Below, in pieces: positions 1-9,000 of a stretch of DNA of 45,646 bases (its first letter is position 1; each line of letters starts with the position of its first letter). The stretch is from Gammaproteobacteria bacterium. GTDB lineage: Bacteria; Pseudomonadota; Gammaproteobacteria; Steroidobacterales; JABDKV01. The stretch is from positions 1 through 45,646 of the forward strand of contig JAOTXU010000023.1 of the NCBI GenBank assembly GCA_029862165.1, in the 5' to 3' direction. Both the position numbers and the translations under genes were made by a program. Below the pieces are notes generated by a model. The model saw only the letters and a program-made list of their open reading frames with translations, had not been told where the DNA came from and did no database searches.

Positions 1-27
1 GGTCACCGCCAGGCATCTAATAAGGAG

Positions 28-64
28 AAAGCCGCATTTCGAAAGGGATGCGGCTTTTTTTATG
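28..64 (+). terminator. Rho-independent terminator
   Basis: A 9-bp stem AAGCCGCAT / ATGCGGCTT with a loop of about 10 nt is followed by a run of T. It would end transcription of a gene lying upstream of the window. Confidence 0.85.
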
Positions 65-105
65 GTTTGTCACCAGAAGACCGTTGCTTTCTTTTCCGTA
101 TTATT

Positions 106-128
106 CCCTCCCCCCTTCGGGGGGAGGG
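106..128. repeat. GC-rich intergenic palindrome (copy 1)
   Basis: A perfect 10-bp inverted repeat CCCTCCCCCC / GGGGGGAGGG closes a TTC loop. It is followed by a G-rich tail. Similar C-tract/G-tract hairpins occur at about 7816-7836 and 15485-15522. There is no T-run, so it is more likely a dispersed intergenic repeat than a terminator. Confidence 0.6.
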
Positions 129-267
129 CTAGGGTGGGGGGCGAATCGCGTGCAATTCGCCCGATCGACGTGCGGTCTCATGCAAGTGTCACTACGGCGC
201 TAGAACGCAATTTATCCTTCCCAATTTCGATAGAATGACGGCTGGCAATCGTGTATCAGGAAATTCA

Positions 268-891
268 ATGAAATCGCGGCGTGCCATTGCCATTGCGGGA
301 AATATGGGAACCGGCAAGTCGTCTCTGGTCGATTTTCTGAGCACGACCTACCGTGCCGAACCGTTCTACGAACCGAACGAAGACAACCCCTATTTGGCCG
401 ATTTCTACGCTGACATGAAGCGATGGGCATTCAGCTCGCAAATGTATTTTCTCAGCAGCAAGTTCCGGATTCATCAGGAACTCGACCAGGCGGAGGGCGT
501 AGTCGTTCAGGATCGCACCATCTACGAGGACGCTCAGATCTTCGCGACGGCCCTACGTAATATGCGTTACATCGACGATCGGGATTGGCAAACTTACTGG
601 AGCTTTTACGAAACAATCCTCAGCGCCATTAAACCACCCGATCTGATGATCTACCTGCGTTGTTCGATGCGGACGCTCCGTAGTCGTATTCGTTTACGCG
701 ACCGTAAGATGGAGCAGGACATTCCGCTGGCCTATCTTAAGCGTCTCGAGCGCCTGTACGAGGACTGGTTCAGGACTTACGATTGTAGCGACGTGCTCAT
801 TATTGAGACTGACAAGATCGACTACGTAAACGACCTGATTCATCGTCTCGACGTCATGGAGAAGATCGAGTCCTTCGTAGCATTGTCGTGA
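268..891 (+). CDS. Deoxynucleoside kinase (dNK family)
   Basis: 207-residue cytosolic nucleoside-salvage kinase that transfers phosphate from ATP to a deoxynucleoside. The P-loop GNMGTGKS lies near the N terminus, a Glu-rich segment follows (FYEPNEDNPYL), and the dNK-family DRTIYEDA motif carries the catalytic Asp-Arg. An Arg-rich lid (SRIRLRDRKMEQ) is also visible. The length fits the bacterial deoxyadenosine/deoxyguanosine kinase family. I chose ATG 268 because AGG lies 7 nt upstream; the in-frame ATG at 235 would add 11 residues with no family resemblance. It stands alone behind a terminator. The exact substrate cannot be told from sequence, and in some gammaproteobacteria such kinases sit next to folK-panBC, which is not visible here. 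Confidence 0.88.
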   Translation: MKSRRAIAIAGNMGTGKSSLVDFLSTTYRAEPFYEPNEDNPYLADFYADMKRWAFSSQMYFLSSKFRIHQELDQAEGVVVQDRTIYEDAQIFATALRNMRYIDDRDWQTYWSFYETILSAIKPPDLMIYLRCSMRTLRSRIRLRDRKMEQDIPLAYLKRLERLYEDWFRTYDCSDVLIIETDKIDYVNDLIHRLDVMEKIESFVALS

Positions 892-1351
892 GTTGCGCTG
901 CCTGTTTGGCGTACCGTAGTTGGAGGTTTGTCGAAACACAGTAACGCGACACTTAGAACGCGATTTCGCTGTTAAAAACGAGATCTAAGGCTCCAGAAAT
1001 GGCTAAACAATTGAAGCCTGCAATAGCAGGGTAATCTGTGGTCCGACCCCGGGGGCACGTCGACCTTCGGAAGTGGTGCTAACGCAATATGTTTAATTCC
1101 CGTGTCTCGACGCACGTTCGGCTCACACCCGCAGATAGATCGGCAATTATTTTTGTTTCTTTAGCCGCGGTTTTACTTAAGTAATTTCTAAGTTGCAAAG
1201 CTGAGACAACCGTCACGAAACGGCGTTCCTTCAGCGTGATTTTTCTCACATCTCCAGTCTTCCACAAAACATAAGCTTGCTGTCTTAATAGCGATTCCTT
1301 TTCGGCGTCGCTACAAGGCTCATTTAACTTATCCTCGTGGAAGGAACAAGA
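892..1351. other. Gene-free interval upstream of the giant repeat protein
   Basis: About 460 bases with no convincing coding region. The middle part (about 1140-1195) is AT-rich and could hold promoter elements. A short minus-strand reading frame (1079-1267) has no recognisable features and no ribosome site. A sequence near 1040 (GGTCCGACCCCGGGG) resembles the GGGGTCTGACCCC palindrome at 15529. Confidence 0.5.
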
Positions 1352-4300
1352 ATGTCATCGAAAAGCGTCGGCTTCATCCGTGGTAATCCTTTTTCATACG
1401 TTGCTCATTGGGTGTCATTCTTTTTGTTGTTGGCGGCAACTAATTCTGCCAGTGCCTTCGAAGGGGACGGCTGTAGTGCAGCTAACGTACCGGAATTTGG
1501 TGGCTATGAGGTCGTTTATAAACTGACGCTGCCCGACAACGCGAACTACGATGCCGGCGCGCCTGCCTATGCGATCGACAACAGTGCGACCACCAGTGGC
1601 TTTAGCCGCGTCGCCTATTGCATGGAGCTAGACGATGGTTCCGGGCTGGAATGGGCCTGGGTGTCGATGGATGCATTTACGACCAACGCCAGCCATCTCG
1701 GTGTACCGGTTTCCGCGACGGCTACAACGTTTCAACAGACCGTCAACAATATGAGTGTCTATTCGAATGACCCTGGTGTTGTTACGGGTACGGACATCAC
1801 GACGGGAAACATCGAGTTCTGGCACCACTGCTATCAAACGCCCAACGGACTTTCGCTGCCGGGCGCAAACAAAAATGCGTTCGATTTTGACGACCTGCGT
1901 GCAAACGCCGGTTGTCACGGATCAATGCAGGTGCACAACTATGGTGCAGCGCAAACCATTTTCGCCTATAACGGGTGGGATGCCACAAAAACCGATGACG
2001 CCGGTATCGGAAATGCCAGCGGCCGTCATACGGATTGGACATTTACAGAAAATGTGCCGAGCTATGCGACGCGTCGGGATCTCTACATTCTGGCGTCTAC
2101 CGATGTTCCTCCCGATGCCGATGGCGACGGTGTGCCTGACGGCATCGACAATTGCCCGGCCGTTGCCAATGCCGATCAGGCCGATAACGATCAGGACGGT
2201 GCGGGCGATGTCTGCGACACTGACGACGACAACGACACCGTTGCGGATACCGCGGATAACTGTCCGCTGACGGCGAATACCGATCAAGCGGATAACGACC
2301 AGGACGGCGCGGGCGATGTCTGTGATACAGACGATGACAACGACACCGTTGCCGATACGGCAGATAACTGTCCGCTGACGGCGAACACCGATCAGGCTGA
2401 CAACGATCAGGATGGCGTGGGCGATGTCTGCGATACAGATGATGACAATGACACTGTTGCCGATACGGCAGATAACTGTCCGCTGACGGCGAACACCGAT
2501 CAGGCTGACAACGATCAGGATGGCGTGGGCGATGTTTGCGATACAGATGATGACAATGACACTGTTGCCGATACGGCAGATAACTGTCCGCTGACGGCGA
2601 ATACCGATCAGGCTGATAATGACCAGGACGGCGCGGGCGATGTCTGCGATACAGACGATGACAACGACACCATTGCCGATACGGTGGATAACTGTCCACT
2701 GACACCGAATACCGATCAGGCCGATGCCGACCAGGACGGCATCGGTGATGCCTGTGACGGCGACGTTGACGGCGATACCGTGGCAGACGAAGTCGACAAC
2801 TGTCCGCTGGTGCCCAACACCGATCAGGCGGACAATGACCAGGACGGTACAGGCGATGTCTGTGATACAGACGATGACAACGACACCGTTGTCGATACGG
2901 CAGATAACTGTCCGCTGACGGCGAACACCGATCAGGCCGATAACGACCAGGACGGCGTGGGCGATGTTTGCGACACTGATGACGACAACGACACCATTGT
3001 CGATACGACAGATAACTGTCCGCTGACGGCGAACACCGATCAGGCCGACAATGACCAGGACGGTTCAGGTGATGTCTGCGATACAGACGATGACAATGAC
3101 ACCGTTGCCGACGCAGCTGACAACTGTCCACTGACAGCGAATACGGATCAAGCGGATAACGACCAGGACGGTTCAGGCGATGTCTGCGATACAGACGATG
3201 ACAACGATACCATTGCCGATACGGTGGATAACTGTCCACTGACACCGAATACCGATCAGGCCGATGCCGATCAGGACGGCGTGGGTGATGCCTGTGATGG
3301 TGACGTCGATGGCGATACGGTGGCAGACGAGGTCGATAACTGTCCGCTGGTGCCCAACACCGATCAGGCCGACAATGACCAGGACGGCACGGGCGATGTC
3401 TGTGATACGGACGATGACAACGACACCGTTGTCGATACGGCAGATAACTGTCCGCTGGTGCCCAACACCGATCAGGCCGATAACGACCAGGACGGCGTGG
3501 GCGATGTTTGCGACACTGATGACGACAACGACACCGTTGTCGATACGACAGATAACTGTCCGCTGACGGCGAACACCGATCAGGCCGATAACGACCAGGA
3601 CGGCGTGGGCGATGTTTGCGACACTGATGACGACAACGACACCGTTGTCGATACGGCAGATAACTGTCCGCTGACGGCGAACACCGATCAGGCTGATAAT
3701 GACCAGGACGGTTCAGGTGATGTCTGCGATACAGACGATGACAATGACACCGTTGCCGACGCAGCTGACAACTGTCCGCTGGTGGCTAACACTGATCAAG
3801 CCGACAATGATCAGGACGGTTCAGGCGATGTCTGCGATGCCGATGATGACAACGATACCGTTGCCGATACGGCGGATAATTGTCCACTGACGCCGAACAC
3901 CGATCAGGCCGACACCGACCAGGACGGCGTGGGCGATGCCTGTGACGGTGACGTTGACGGCGACACTGTGGCAGACGAGGTGGACAACTGTCCGCTGATA
4001 GCAAACACCGATCAGGCGGACAACGATCAGGACGGCGCAGGTGATGTTTGTGACACCGACGATGACAATGACACGGTCGCCGATACGGCAGATAACTGTC
4101 CGCTGACAGCGAATACCGATCAGGCAGATAACGACCAGGACGGTTCAGGCGATGTCTGCGACACTGACGATGACAACGACCAGGTTGTCGATACGGCGGA
4201 TAACTGTCCACTGACAGCGAATACCGATCAAGCCGACAATGACCAGGACGGTTCAGGCGACAGTTGCGACACTGACGATGACAACGACACCGTTGCCGAT

Positions 4301-7300
4301 ACGGCGGATAACTGTCCGCTGGTGGCTAATATCGATCAGGCTGATACCGACCAGGACGGCGTGGGCGATGCCTGTGACGGTGACGTTGACGGCGACACTG
4401 TGGCAGACGAGGTGGACAACTGTCCGCTGATAGCAAACTCCGATCAGGCCGACCATGATCAGGACGGCGCGGGCGATGTCTGCGATATCGACGATGACAA
4501 CGACACCGTTGCCGATGCAGCTGACAACTGCCCGTTGACGGCTAACACCGATCAAGCGGATAACGACCAGGACGGTTCAGGCGATGTTTGCGACAGCGAC
4601 GATGACAACGACACCGTTGCCGACGCAGCCGACAACTGTCCGCTGACGGCGAATACCGATCAGGCCGACACCGACCAGGACGGTTCAGGTGATGTCTGCG
4701 ATATAGACGACGACAACGACACTGTGGCCGACGCAGCCGACAACTGTCCGCTGATTGCCAACACCGATCAGGCGGATAACGACCAGGACGGTTCAGGTGA
4801 TGTCTGCGATACAGACGACGACAATGATACGGTCTCTGACGCAGCCGATAACTGTCCGCTGACAGCAAATACCGATCAGGCCGACACTGATCAGGACGGC
4901 GCGGGCGATGTCTGTGATACAGATGATGACAACGACACCGTGGCTGACGCAGCCGACAACTGTCCGCTGATTGTCAACACCGATCAAGCCGACAACGACC
5001 AGGACGGTTCAGGCGATGTCTGTGATACAGATGACGACAATGATACGGTCGCCGATACGGCAGATAACTGCCCGCTGGTGGCCAACAGCGATCAAGGTGA
5101 CATCGACCAGGATGGTTTAGGTAATGCCTGCGATGCGGACGACGACAACGACGGAATCGCTGATGAGGCCGATAACTGTCCACTGGTGGCCAATCCGGAT
5201 CAAACTGATACCGACGGCAACGGAACCGGTGATGCCTGTGACGGGGATACCGATGGCGATGGCGTGCCCGATGAAGAGGATGCCTTCCCGTTAGATCCGA
5301 ACGAATCGGTAGATAGCGATGGTGACGGTGTTGGCGACAATGGCGATGCTTTCCCGAACGATCCGAATGAGACGGCCGACAGCGACGGTGACGGTGTTGG
5401 CGACAATGGCGATGCTTTCCCGAACGATCCGAATGAGACGGCCGACAGCGACGGTGACGGTGTTGGCGACAATGCGGATGCGTTCCCGAACGATCCGAAT
5501 GAGACGGCCGACAGCGACGGTGACGGTGTTGGCGACAATGCAGATGCTTTCCCCAACGATCCGAATGAGTCGGCCGATAGCGATGGCGACGGTGTTGGCG
5601 ACAATGCAGATGCTTTCCCGAACGATCCGAATGAGACCGTCGACAGCGATGGCGACGGCGTTGGCGACAATGCAGATGCTTTCCCGAACGATCCGAATGA
5701 GTCGGCCGACAGCGATGGCGACGGTGTTGGCGACAATGCGGATGCGTTCCCGAATGATCCGAGTGAGTGGGTCGACAGCGATGGCGACGGGGTGGGTGAC
5801 AATAGTGATCTATTCCCGAACGATCCGGACCGGAGTGGTCGTGGTGCCGACTTGCAGGCAACCATTTTGGCCACGCCAACGCCGGCGTTAGTGTCTGACG
5901 GTGTCGTGTTGACGCTCACTATTGGCAATACCGGACCCGATATGGCCGCTGGCGCCACGCTGGAGGCGACGATCAATGCCCCCGACATGACGCTGGATTA
6001 CGCCGGTAGCGAGTGCACGATGTCAGGTACGACCGGAGTCGTAACGTTGGAATGTGTCTACAGCGGCGAAATGCCGGTGGGTGCGGAGCACAGCTATGAC
6101 ATAAACATACAGGCCGTGGCAGCAGGCGAGTTCATCGTCAGCTCCACCGTCGGCTCGACAACCATCGACGATTTCCCCGACAACAACACGATGACCAAAA
6201 CATTCATGGTCTCTGAATTCTTCGGTGATCAACCGGCGCAAGTGCTCGGCGACGGCGTTGCCCTTGCCAGCGCTTTTGGCGATATCGACGGTGATGGAGA
6301 TCTGGACCTGGTTGTGGCCACCGGACCGGGTGAACCGACTGAGCTCTGGCTCAATGATGGTACCGGTAGTTATGTATCCGGCGGCACGCTGGGCGATACA
6401 GCCAACAGCACAGATGTCGAGCTCGGGGATCTGGATGGCGATGGCGATCTGGACCTCGTATTGGCCAACGCCGAAGGCGAACCGTCTATTACGTGGCTTA
6501 ACGACAGTAGCGGGGCCTTCACCCCATATAACAGCTTTGGTGAGGGCGACAGCAATGCGATCGCAGTCGCCGACGTGAATGGTGACGGCACACTGGACTT
6601 TGTTATTGCCAACGATGGTATCAGCGAGTTTTATCCCGGTGACGGTATGGGTGGCGTCGGAGAGGCCGTGCCGCTGCATGAAGGTGCGGCAGAAGACGTC
6701 GATGTCAGCGATATTAACGGCGACGGTCATCTCGATGTGCTATTTGCGAATGCCGATGGTGATGTCACTGTGTGGATGGGAAGCGACAGCGGTTTAACCG
6801 GACCAGTAACAATACCTACTGGCCCTACGTCTTCGTTGGAGCTCATCGACACCAATAACGATGGAATCGATGATCTGGTCGTCACGCCGCTGGCTACCGA
6901 TGAAGCTGATTCGACAACGGTCGTAGTCTGGCAGAACGATGGAAACGGCGGGTTTACGCAGACGGCTGCCATGGGATTGGGCGATGCCGGCGATGTAGGT
7001 GTTGCCGACTTCAATGGCGACGGCATACCGGACCTGATCGTTGTCAGTGACACGGGCGTGCATAATGTTTATCTGAGCGATGGTAGTGGTGGTTTTGATC
7101 CACATCCTGTTTCAGTGGTCTCGGAAGGCGCCGTAGCCGTGGAGATTGCCGATATCGATGGCGATGGTGATATGGACGTTGTGTTTAACTCCGGCGACGC
7201 AGGCGGTTCGAACGTGTTTCGAAACAGCGGCACCGGTAATCTCGCCGCGGTTGCAGAGGTTGACCTCGATTTGGAGTTTAACGGCTCCGGCAACGTGCAC

Positions 7301-7738
7301 GTTAGCGTCTCCAGCACACATACAGTCGTAATAACGAACAGGGGTGATGCAGCGGCCAGGTCTATCGTTGTGGAGTTTGGCGCGAGCGACCTGCTGTCAG
7401 TCGGGTTATCAACAGACATTGGCAGCTGTACTACATTTGGCGGCACGGCTCGTTGCGAGATTGATAGCCTCGCAGCCGGACAGGCAGCTCAGATTACGAT
7501 TGAGATCGTTCCGTCGGCACCAGGCAGATATCAGATACTGGCGTCGGCTTCGACCGGTGATTATGATCGTGAGGTCTCCAACAACAGCAAGACCCGCCAA
7601 ATCGATGTAACCAGCCAGACGCTGTCTGTTGCTATTAACGGCAGCGGTGGTGGTGGTGGTGGTGGGGCACTGGGTCTACTCGGCCTGTTGGTGTTCGTCG
7701 GCTTTCTTTCTCGGCGTCGTCGCGCACGCATGATCTAA
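1352..7738 (+). CDS. Giant exported TSP3-repeat / FG-GAP propeller protein with GlyGly-CTERM tail
   Basis: 2,128-residue extracellular protein. ATG 1352 is preceded by GGAAGG at 7-nt spacing; an in-frame GTG at 1337 is less likely. A signal peptide ends near SASA. An unidentified Cys-containing domain follows (residues 35-250). Then come 29 thrombospondin type 3 repeats of exactly 36 residues (266-1309), each with DNCP, DQDG, DVCD and DDDND calcium-ligand motifs, and 8 repeats of 22 residues (1310-1485) built on DSDGDGVGDN and DAFPNDP. A DUF11/CARDB-like domain (about 1500-1610), seven FG-GAP/VCBS blades with D-x-D-G-D-x-D loops (about 1630-1955) and a second DUF11-like domain complete the stalk. 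The C terminus is a poly-Gly stretch, a hydrophobic helix and RRRR, the GlyGly-CTERM pattern handled by rhombosortase. It is probably a calcium-stiffened surface stalk or adhesin; the ligand is unknown. Confidence 0.9.
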   Translation: MSSKSVGFIRGNPFSYVAHWVSFFLLLAATNSASAFEGDGCSAANVPEFGGYEVVYKLTLPDNANYDAGAPAYAIDNSATTSGFSRVAYCMELDDGSGLEWAWVSMDAFTTNASHLGVPVSATATTFQQTVNNMSVYSNDPGVVTGTDITTGNIEFWHHCYQTPNGLSLPGANKNAFDFDDLRANAGCHGSMQVHNYGAAQTIFAYNGWDATKTDDAGIGNASGRHTDWTFTENVPSYATRRDLYILASTDVPPDADGDGVPDGIDNCPAVANADQADNDQDGAGDVCDTDDDNDTVADTADNCPLTANTDQADNDQDGAGDVCDTDDDNDTVADTADNCPLTANTDQADNDQDGVGDVCDTDDDNDTVADTADNCPLTANTDQADNDQDGVGDVCDTDDDNDTVADTADNCPLTANTDQADNDQDGAGDVCDTDDDNDTIADTVDNCPLTPNTDQADADQDGIGDACDGDVDGDTVADEVDNCPLVPNTDQADNDQDGTGDVCDTDDDNDTVVDTADNCPLTANTDQADNDQDGVGDVCDTDDDNDTIVDTTDNCPLTANTDQADNDQDGSGDVCDTDDDNDTVADAADNCPLTANTDQADNDQDGSGDVCDTDDDNDTIADTVDNCPLTPNTDQADADQDGVGDACDGDVDGDTVADEVDNCPLVPNTDQADNDQDGTGDVCDTDDDNDTVVDTADNCPLVPNTDQADNDQDGVGDVCDTDDDNDTVVDTTDNCPLTANTDQADNDQDGVGDVCDTDDDNDTVVDTADNCPLTANTDQADNDQDGSGDVCDTDDDNDTVADAADNCPLVANTDQADNDQDGSGDVCDADDDNDTVADTADNCPLTPNTDQADTDQDGVGDACDGDVDGDTVADEVDNCPLIANTDQADNDQDGAGDVCDTDDDNDTVADTADNCPLTANTDQADNDQDGSGDVCDTDDDNDQVVDTADNCPLTANTDQADNDQDGSGDSCDTDDDNDTVADTADNCPLVANIDQADTDQDGVGDACDGDVDGDTVADEVDNCPLIANSDQADHDQDGAGDVCDIDDDNDTVADAADNCPLTANTDQADNDQDGSGDVCDSDDDNDTVADAADNCPLTANTDQADTDQDGSGDVCDIDDDNDTVADAADNCPLIANTDQADNDQDGSGDVCDTDDDNDTVSDAADNCPLTANTDQADTDQDGAGDVCDTDDDNDTVADAADNCPLIVNTDQADNDQDGSGDVCDTDDDNDTVADTADNCPLVANSDQGDIDQDGLGNACDADDDNDGIADEADNCPLVANPDQTDTDGNGTGDACDGDTDGDGVPDEEDAFPLDPNESVDSDGDGVGDNGDAFPNDPNETADSDGDGVGDNGDAFPNDPNETADSDGDGVGDNADAFPNDPNETADSDGDGVGDNADAFPNDPNESADSDGDGVGDNADAFPNDPNETVDSDGDGVGDNADAFPNDPNESADSDGDGVGDNADAFPNDPSEWVDSDGDGVGDNSDLFPNDPDRSGRGADLQATILATPTPALVSDGVVLTLTIGNTGPDMAAGATLEATINAPDMTLDYAGSECTMSGTTGVVTLECVYSGEMPVGAEHSYDINIQAVAAGEFIVSSTVGSTTIDDFPDNNTMTKTFMVSEFFGDQPAQVLGDGVALASAFGDIDGDGDLDLVVATGPGEPTELWLNDGTGSYVSGGTLGDTANSTDVELGDLDGDGDLDLVLANAEGEPSITWLNDSSGAFTPYNSFGEGDSNAIAVADVNGDGTLDFVIANDGISEFYPGDGMGGVGEAVPLHEGAAEDVDVSDINGDGHLDVLFANADGDVTVWMGSDSGLTGPVTIPTGPTSSLELIDTNNDGIDDLVVTPLATDEADSTTVVVWQNDGNGGFTQTAAMGLGDAGDVGVADFNGDGIPDLIVVSDTGVHNVYLSDGSGGFDPHPVSVVSEGAVAVEIADIDGDGDMDVVFNSGDAGGSNVFRNSGTGNLAAVAEVDLDLEFNGSGNVHVSVSSTHTVVITNRGDAAARSIVVEFGASDLLSVGLSTDIGSCTTFGGTARCEIDSLAAGQAAQITIEIVPSAPGRYQILASASTGDYDREVSNNSKTRQIDVTSQTLSVAINGSGGGGGGGALGLLGLLVFVGFLSRRRRARMI
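2147..5278 (+). repeat. 29 tandem 108-bp repeats (TSP3 array)
   Basis: Exactly 29 in-frame units of 108 bp, with no indels between units. Units 6, 11, 17 and 21 are a variant class (DACDGDVDGDTVADEV) that breaks the otherwise uniform DVCDTDDDND type. Units 5-8 and 10-13 are near-identical at a 540-bp offset, showing a segmental duplication on top of the unit repeat. Confidence 0.95.
5279..5806 (+). repeat. 8 tandem 66-bp repeats
   Basis: Eight in-frame 66-bp units, each encoding 22 residues (DAFPNDPNE then DSDGDGVGDN). They follow the 108-bp array without any spacer. A partial ninth unit (DLFPNDPD) closes the array. Confidence 0.93.
7641..7667 (+). repeat. GGT trinucleotide tract in the GlyGly-CTERM linker
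   Basis: About seven consecutive GGT/GGG codons encode the poly-Gly segment just before the C-terminal helix. Slippage here would change the linker length in steps of one residue without breaking the frame. Confidence 0.7.
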
Positions 7739-7780
7739 GCGAATACGTCTCCTCTCCGGGCCACCCGGAAAGGTAGCGAA

Positions 7781-7812
7781 GGTCGCCCCGGAAACGGGAG
7801 CGGCCTTTTTTT
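7781..7812 (+). terminator. Rho-independent terminator of the giant repeat gene
   Basis: Stem GGTCGCCCCG / CGGGAGCGGCC (one imperfect position) with a GAAA loop, followed by seven T. It lies 43 nt after the stop codon. Confidence 0.85.
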
Positions 7813-7815
7813 AGT

Positions 7816-7836
7816 CTCCCCTCCCCACCGGGGGAC
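7816..7836. repeat. GC-rich intergenic palindrome (degenerate copy)
   Basis: CCCCTCCCC and GGGGGA flank an ACC loop. It resembles the better preserved palindromes at 106-128 and 15485-15522. Apart from this and the terminator, the interval 7739-8029 shows nothing else. Confidence 0.4.
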
Positions 7837-8029
7837 CTCTCTACGTGGCGTGCATCTGTCGATACATACCGGCTTCGAGCTGGGCGAAACAAGTCACGGG
7901 TAGTTCGAGGCGCGCCGCGAGAAATGAAGGCCCGCCTTGATCCACGTTAGACTACGCAACTGCCGGCAGATGTTGGAGCTGCCGCATTGCCAAGAGTGAT
8001 TGATCACGGTGAGTTGGAAAACAACAACC

Positions 8030-8464
8030 ATGCGTTGGATGTTCAATCTGTTTCCAGTGTTTCGAAACACTGGGGCGCGGATTACTCATATTTCCGATGA
8101 CCAGCATTTGATCAAGCTAAAACTGCCATTGAAACGTTCGACCAAGAACTATGTCGGTACGATTTACGGCGGATCCATGTACAGCGCGTTAGATGGCATC
8201 CTAATGGTGATGTTTATTCGGTTACTGGGCAAGGACTATGTCGTCTGGGACAAATCCGGCCGTATCGAATATCTCAAACCCGGACGCGGCACCCTGTACG
8301 CCGATGTCGAAATTGCCCAGGACGAGCTCGCGTTCATTCGGGCTAAGCTAAGAGAAGAATCTAAATTGGAAAAAGAATACACGCTGGAGTGGCGCGCCGA
8401 AGACGGCGAAATTTGTTGCCGGGTACACAAGCTGCTGTATTTTCGCCTGCGCGAGCGAAGCTGA
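8030..8464 (+). CDS. DUF4442 hotdog-fold protein (putative thioesterase)
   Basis: 144-residue protein of the DUF4442 family, a single hotdog domain related to acyl-CoA thioesterases. The segment YVGTIYGGSMYSALDGILMVM forms the central hotdog helix, with GG-x-MY-x-A-x-D typical of the family. The following strands (DKSGRIEYLKPGRG) fit the fold. I chose ATG 8030; a TTG at 8000 or GTG at 8009 would extend it by up to 10 residues, and ribosome-site evidence is weak for all three. It converges on the coiled-coil gene with 36 bases between. The substrate is unknown. Confidence 0.8.
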   Translation: MRWMFNLFPVFRNTGARITHISDDQHLIKLKLPLKRSTKNYVGTIYGGSMYSALDGILMVMFIRLLGKDYVVWDKSGRIEYLKPGRGTLYADVEIAQDELAFIRAKLREESKLEKEYTLEWRAEDGEICCRVHKLLYFRLRERS

Positions 8465-8500
8465 TATTGGTCAGCCCGCGATGCGTGTCGGGAACGTGGC

Positions 8501-8770
8501 TTAGCTCTTGATCTGTTTCCAGATCTCCTTATACGCGTCGCCGATTTCGCCCAGTAGCAGCTTGCTTGCAGCCAGCACGTCCTTGCTGGCCTCACTGGTC
8601 GTATCACCAACTGAACGCAATTTAGCCTCCAGCGATTCCCATTTCTCTTCCAGCGGTTCCCACTGATCGCGTATTTCGAGCTTGGCAAGCTCGAGTTTAA
8701 CGCGTAGCTCGTCACGTTCACGGCTCAGGGCCTCAACCACGTTTTCCAGCTGGTTTTCTTTCTCACTCAT
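8501..8770 (-). CDS. Small coiled-coil protein of unknown function
   Basis: 89 residues, almost entirely helical and highly charged. Heptad-like Leu/Ile spacing runs through the first 55 residues (NQLENVVEALSRERDELRVK). There is no signal peptide or membrane segment, so it is probably a cytosolic coiled coil. ATG 8770 is used; a TTG two codons earlier is less likely. Coding quality is supported by the clean amphipathic pattern rather than by a named family. Confidence 0.65.
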   Translation of the reverse strand: MSEKENQLENVVEALSRERDELRVKLELAKLEIRDQWEPLEEKWESLEAKLRSVGDTTSEASKDVLAASKLLLGEIGDAYKEIWKQIKS

Positions 8771-9000
8771 AGGCAAAGCATAGCACCGACCCTGGGAGAT
8801 GGAAGTAGGTATAGACCGAAATGGGCCAACCAGGGCTGCGCCACAGAAGTTTGCAGTTGTGCCTTAGTGCAAACAAGTGCAAACAACGGTCGAGATGCCT
8901 GTACTGGCAACGACTACTGTTGATAATCGAAAGTGGACGAAATCAGTCCACAGGACGAACTGCTTTGCGGCTTGTTCAGGAGATAAAAAAGTTGGTCGAG

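Noticed and set aside
1..20. Possible C-terminal end of an upstream gene
   Set aside because: Only five codons before a TAA TAA pair are visible, which is too little to support a gene.
1079..1267. 62-residue minus-strand ORF in the gap before the giant repeat gene
   Set aside because: No ribosome site, no recognisable features, and AT-rich composition.
2097..3245. Long minus-strand and alternative-frame ORFs across the TSP3 array (also 3786-4211, 4974-5988)
   Set aside because: They are shadows of the 108-bp repeat read in other frames, with biased Arg/His/Pro composition and no domain.
2147..5278. CRISPR-like regular repeats
   Set aside because: The repeats are contiguous protein-coding 108-bp units without spacers.
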